Of a stretch of 64,000 nt of DNA, positions 61,133-64,000 are shown piece by piece. The notes beneath the pieces were generated by a model. That model saw only the letters and a program-made list of their open reading frames with translations, was not told the origin of the DNA and searched no databases. The translations under genes were made by a program, and so were the position numbers. The first letter of the stretch is position 1. Each line of letters opens with the position of its first letter. Source of the stretch: Pseudomonas fluorescens (GTDB lineage Bacteria > Pseudomonadota > Gammaproteobacteria > Pseudomonadales > Pseudomonadaceae); assembly GCF_001708445.1 (NCBI RefSeq), contig NZ_CP015637.1, positions 2,171,001 to 2,235,000 on the forward strand, read 5' to 3'.

Positions 61133-61237
61133 TGTGGGAGGGGGCTTGCCCCCGATGGCGGTGGGTCAGTCACCTTATTCAGCGGCTGACACACTGCTAT
61201 CGGGGGCAAGTCGAATCGTCGCACCGCCCCTCCCACA
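61133..61237. repeat. REPIN, family 2, with variant right arm
   Basis: The left arm is standard. The right arm contains TCGAATCGTCGCACCG in place of the usual stem segment, the inverted form of the variant arm at 55024. Confidence 0.85.
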
Positions 61238-61262
61238 TTTGGTCCGGTGTTTGGCTGTGAGA

Positions 61263-61826
61263 TCAGCGGATAAAGTGGATCTTGCCGCTGCCGTCATTGC
61301 CGATGTAGATGCCATACACCCCGGCCTGGCGTTCCTCGATATACCGTTCGAGGATCTGCCGGATCGCCGGGTAGTAGATGCTGTCCCAGGGAATGTCCTC
61401 GGGTGCGAAGAACCGGTAGTCGAGGGTTTCCGGGCCGAACTGGCCGGTGATCTCCAGCGCGATGGCGCGGAAGATGATGTACACCTCGCTGATCGTCGGC
61501 ACGCTGAAGATCGAGTAGGGCGAGACGATTTCCGCGCGCACGCCGCTTTCTTCCCAGACTTCGCGCAACGCGGCTTGTTCAGTGGTCTCGCCGCCTTCCA
61601 TGAAGCCGGCCGGTAGGGTCCAGGTGCCGGGACGGGGCGGGATTGCCCGTTGGCACAGCAGGTATTTGCCGTCCTGCTCGATGATGCAGCCGGCGATGAT
61701 CTTGGGGTTGATGTAGTGGATATAGCCGCAACCCCGGCACATCAGGCGCTCATGCGTATCGCCCGGTGGCAACTGGCGACCGAGGTCACTGCCGCCGCAT
61801 TTCGGGCAATAGCTTGGGCTGAACAT
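61263..61826 (-). CDS. Zinc-ribbon NUDIX hydrolase
   Basis: The 187-aa hydrolase has a four-cysteine ribbon at the N-terminus (CPKCGG and CRGCGY, residues 7-33). The NUDIX box is GFMEGGETTEQAALREVWEESG, which keeps the REVxEE core. It resembles ADP-ribose or NADH pyrophosphatase-like proteins, but the substrate cannot be assigned. It follows the GntR-type gene by 2 bp and is probably the last gene of that operon. Confidence 0.88.
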   Translation of the reverse strand: MFSPSYCPKCGGSDLGRQLPPGDTHERLMCRGCGYIHYINPKIIAGCIIEQDGKYLLCQRAIPPRPGTWTLPAGFMEGGETTEQAALREVWEESGVRAEIVSPYSIFSVPTISEVYIIFRAIALEITGQFGPETLDYRFFAPEDIPWDSIYYPAIRQILERYIEERQAGVYGIYIGNDGSGKIHFIR

Positions 61827-61828
61827 GG

Positions 61829-62581
61829 TCAGTGGCCTATGCGCGGTTCTTTGAGCGCGATGGGCAGGGTGATCTCTGGAATCTTGCCGGTCTCTTCCTG
61901 CTTGCGCTTGAGGTAATCCAGGGCCACGGCAGCGGCTGCGCGCACGTGATCGACACAGGCCTGGTGCGCCGCGAGCGGATCGCCGCTCTTGATTGCCTGG
62001 ACCATGCGTTCCATTTCCTGGTTACTGGCGCCGCGGCGGTTTTCCTGGGACACCGAGGTGGCGCGCAGGTAGCTGATACGCGCCTGCAACTGGCGCAGTT
62101 GCGTGGCCGCCACGTGGTTGCCGGAGCCTTCGAGCAAGACGTCGTAGAAGCCTTGCACCGAGTCGATCACCTGTTGCAGTTCGCCGTCCTTGAGGGCCTT
62201 GCGGTTCTCCTCCAGGGCTTTTTCCAGGGCCTTGATGTCCTTGGCCTTGGCGCGCAGGGTGAACAACTGCACGATCAAGCCTTCGAGCACGCAGCGCAGT
62301 TCATAGATGTCGACCGCGTCGGCCAGGGTGATGATCGCGACCTGCGGGCCTTTGGCATCGGCAAACTCCACCAGGCCCTCGGACTCCAGGTGACGCAGGG
62401 CTTCGCGCACCGACGTGCGGCTGACGCCCAGGCGATCACACAGGTCGCGTTCTACCAGGCGGTCGCCCGGCAGGAGCTGGAAGTTCATGATGGCGCTGCG
62501 CAGTTTCTCCAGCACGATTTCGCGCAGGGTGACCGGGTTGTGATTGACCTTGAAGCTGTCGTCGAGTGGCAGGCGTTTCAT
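61829..62581 (-). CDS. GntR-family regulator, FCD (FadR-like) subgroup
   Basis: The 250-aa regulator has an N-terminal winged helix (about residues 18-75, with DLCDRLGVSRTSVREALRHL) and an all-helical FCD ligand domain (about 90-225). It starts at ATG 62581; a longer reading is a shadow. It is the fourth gene of a leftward operon with aldehyde dehydrogenase, flavin reductase and decarboxylase-like genes. FCD regulators bind palindromes such as TGGTATACCA, which is the core of the five sites in this window. It is therefore the prime candidate controller of the LLM regulon. Confidence 0.9.
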   Translation of the reverse strand: MKRLPLDDSFKVNHNPVTLREIVLEKLRSAIMNFQLLPGDRLVERDLCDRLGVSRTSVREALRHLESEGLVEFADAKGPQVAIITLADAVDIYELRCVLEGLIVQLFTLRAKAKDIKALEKALEENRKALKDGELQQVIDSVQGFYDVLLEGSGNHVAATQLRQLQARISYLRATSVSQENRRGASNQEMERMVQAIKSGDPLAAHQACVDHVRAAAAVALDYLKRKQEETGKIPEITLPIALKEPRIGH

Positions 62582-62658
62582 GGGGTCTGCTCTGAAGGTG
62601 GCTGTCCCTGCAAAACGAGCACCGGCAGCGGTGCTCGATCGATCAAAACAGCCAAGGG

Positions 62659-63048
62659 TTAACGGGTGGCCTCTGCATCGGCTTCGGCGAAAGCTTCCCG
62701 GGCCAGCCGGAAGCTGTCCACGGCGGCGGGAACCCCGCAATAAATGCCGACCTGAAGCAGAATTTCGCGTATTTGTTCACGACTCAGCCCGTTACGCAAG
62801 GCGCCACGTACATGCAGCTTGAGCTCGTGAGGTCGATTGAGGGCCGAAATCATTGCCAAGTTTATCATGCTGCGTTCTTTAAGCGACAAACCCTCACGGC
62901 CCCACACATGGCCCCAGCAGTACTCGGTGACCATCTCCTGCAAGGGCCGGGTGAAATCGTCGGCATTCTCGAGGGAGCGCTGCACATAGGCTTCGCCCAG
63001 CACCTGGGTGCGGATTTTCAGGCCCTGCTCATATTTGTCGTTGCTCAT
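62659..63048 (-). CDS. Carboxymuconolactone decarboxylase (PcaC-like) family protein
   Basis: The 129 aa resemble PcaC: EYCWGHVWGREGLSLKERSM, LAMISALNRPHELKLHVRGA and ILLQVGIYCGVPAAVDSF. There is no CxxC redox pair, so it is not an AhpD-type peroxidase. No other beta-ketoadipate genes are nearby, so its substrate is probably an intermediate of the LLM pathway. It lies 13 bp after flavin reductase copy 2 and 77 bp before the GntR-type gene. Confidence 0.85.
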   Translation of the reverse strand: MSNDKYEQGLKIRTQVLGEAYVQRSLENADDFTRPLQEMVTEYCWGHVWGREGLSLKERSMINLAMISALNRPHELKLHVRGALRNGLSREQIREILLQVGIYCGVPAAVDSFRLAREAFAEADAEATR

Positions 63049-63061
63049 CGTACTGTGCTCC

Positions 63062-63547
63062 TCAGGCCAGGGTGGGCAGCGGGCCCAGCTTGCCTTTGTG
63101 GTAGATCATCGGCGTGACCGGTTGCTCGGGCAGGATCAGGTTCTTCACTGCGCCGACGATGATCGCGTGATCACCGCCATCGTATTCGCGCCACAACTCA
63201 CACTCGATGATCGCCGTGGCCTTGGCCAGCAACGGGTTGCCCAGGTCGCTGAGGTGCCACTCGATGCCCTTGGCCTTTTCCTTGCCCTTGCTGGCGAAGG
63301 CATAGGCTTCGGCGGTTTGGTCGGCCGACAGCAAGTGAATCGCAAAGCGCTTGCTGTCGCGCAGCACCGGGTAGGTGTCCGAAGCGTAGTTGGGGCAGAA
63401 CAGCACCAGGGCCGGGTCGATCGACAGCGCACTGAACGCGCTGGCGGTAATGCCCACGATGCCGCCGTCCGGGTCCAGGGTGGTGACCACCGTGACGCCG
63501 GAGGGGAACGAGCTCATGACGTCTTTGTAAATGCCGGGTTCGATCAT
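63062..63547 (-). CDS. Flavin reductase family protein (copy 2)
   Basis: The 161-aa FMN reductase is a paralogue of the protein at 25067-25552, sharing FPSGVTVVTT, ASAFSALSIDPALVLFC and GGDHAIIVGAVKNLI. It lies 12 bp after the aldehyde dehydrogenase gene. Two reductases for one visible LLM enzyme suggest a second monooxygenase outside the window or redundancy. Confidence 0.9.
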   Translation of the reverse strand: MIEPGIYKDVMSSFPSGVTVVTTLDPDGGIVGITASAFSALSIDPALVLFCPNYASDTYPVLRDSKRFAIHLLSADQTAEAYAFASKGKEKAKGIEWHLSDLGNPLLAKATAIIECELWREYDGGDHAIIVGAVKNLILPEQPVTPMIYHKGKLGPLPTLA

Positions 63548-63559
63548 GGTCGGGGTCTC

Positions 63560-64000
63560 TTAACGCATCACAAAAGGATCAGGCATGGGCGCCTGGGAGA
63601 GGTTGATCCACACCGTCTTCAGCTCGGTGTAGGCCAGCACCGAATCGATGCCGCTTTCGCGTCCGTAGCCGCTGTTCTTGAAGCCGCCGATGGGCGCCAT
63701 GGCCGAGACGGCGCGGTAGGTGTTGACCCAGATGATCCCCGAGCGCACGTCCCGGGCCAGGCGGTGAGCGCGGCCCAGGTCGCGGGTCCAGATGCCGGCG
63801 GCGAGGCCGAACTGCGAGTCGTTGGCGATCGCCAGGGCTTCGGCTTCGTCCTTGAAGCGGATCACCGAGGCCACCGGGCCGAAGACTTCTTCCTGCATGA
63901 TCTTCATCGAGTTGCGGTCGCACTCGAACAGGGTCGGCTCATAGAACCAGCCGGCCCCCAGGTTCTGCGGGCGCTTGCCGCCGGTGCGCAGGCGCGCGCC
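63560..64000 (-). CDS. Aldehyde dehydrogenase, C-terminal part (cut by the window end)
   Basis: The reading frame is open to the right edge, giving the last 146 residues of an NAD(P)-dependent aldehyde dehydrogenase. Family motifs are EEVFGPVASVIRF (with the conserved cofactor-binding glutamate), LAAGIWTRDL, IIWVNTY and PIGGFKNSGYGRESG. The catalytic cysteine and N-terminus lie outside. It is the most upstream visible gene of the leftward operon that includes flavin reductase copy 2 and the GntR-type regulator. Confidence 0.92.
   Translation of the reverse strand, partial: GARLRTGGKRPQNLGAGWFYEPTLFECDRNSMKIMQEEVFGPVASVIRFKDEAEALAIANDSQFGLAAGIWTRDLGRAHRLARDVRSGIIWVNTYRAVSAMAPIGGFKNSGYGRESGIDSVLAYTELKTVWINLSQAPMPDPFVMR

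Noticed and set aside
55005..61262. Repeated 25 to 30-bp palindromes as a possible CRISPR array
   Set aside because: Copies are inverted pairs at irregular distances in separate intergenic gaps and match the REPIN pattern; there are no regular spacers and no cas genes.

Overview
The window is about 62% GC. Gene order, codon use and three families of REP/REPIN palindromes point to a Pseudomonas of the fluorescens group. Genes are tightly packed, with many ATGA or TGATG overlaps. I see no tRNA, rRNA, CRISPR array, phage or insertion sequence.

Left third (1-21.4 kb): the end of a chemosensory cluster (cheW-cheR-cheD-cheB). Then an acyl-CoA catabolic block: acyl-CoA synthetase, PAS histidine kinase with FixJ-type regulator, TetR, 3-hydroxybutyryl-CoA dehydrogenase, AraC regulator, acyl-CoA dehydrogenase. 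Next a pstSCAB phosphate transporter with two attached accessory genes, a Fic-like protein with a broken active-site motif and a HAD-like protein. Last, a molybdenum hydroxylase (two subunits) with a tri-haem cytochrome c.

Centre (27.3-55 kb): a methylated-amine pathway that I reconstruct from protein families. Trimethylamine goes to TMAO (Tmm, FAD monooxygenase), then to dimethylamine plus a C1 unit (Tdm-like DUF1989-GcvT fusion), then to methylamine (Dmm-type haem N-demethylase with reductase and small subunit), then to gamma-glutamylmethylamide (GmaS), N-methylglutamate (MgsABC), and glutamate plus methylene-THF (MgdABCD, homologous to sarcosine oxidase). Two FolD/PurU pairs convert the C1 units to formate. 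An ammonium transporter, an APC permease, an Xre-cupin regulator and a three-gene sensory system (Cys-rich kinase, NarL regulator, PAS-PAS protein) go with it. A 13-bp palindrome, TTCCTGTTGGGAA-like, occurs as tandem sites exactly 20 bp apart in front of the operons. The gmaS promoter also has a sigma-54 core and an NtrC-like site.

Flanks of that island (21.7-27.3 kb and 55.3-64 kb): a second, interleaved system of unknown substrate. It has a luciferase-like (LLM) flavin monooxygenase, two flavin reductases, an NCS1 permease, a polyamine-type ABC importer, a RibB-type protein, a DUF1330 protein, a carboxymuconolactone-decarboxylase-like protein, an aldehyde dehydrogenase (cut by the window end), a GntR/FCD regulator and probably a chemoreceptor. 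The link is a 17-bp operator, TTGGTATACCATAATAC-like, found five times, in front of the LLM gene, one flavin reductase, the NCS1 permease, the ABC importer and the ribB/DUF1330 pair. This looks like a dispersed catabolic regulon and is the best candidate here for an undescribed system.
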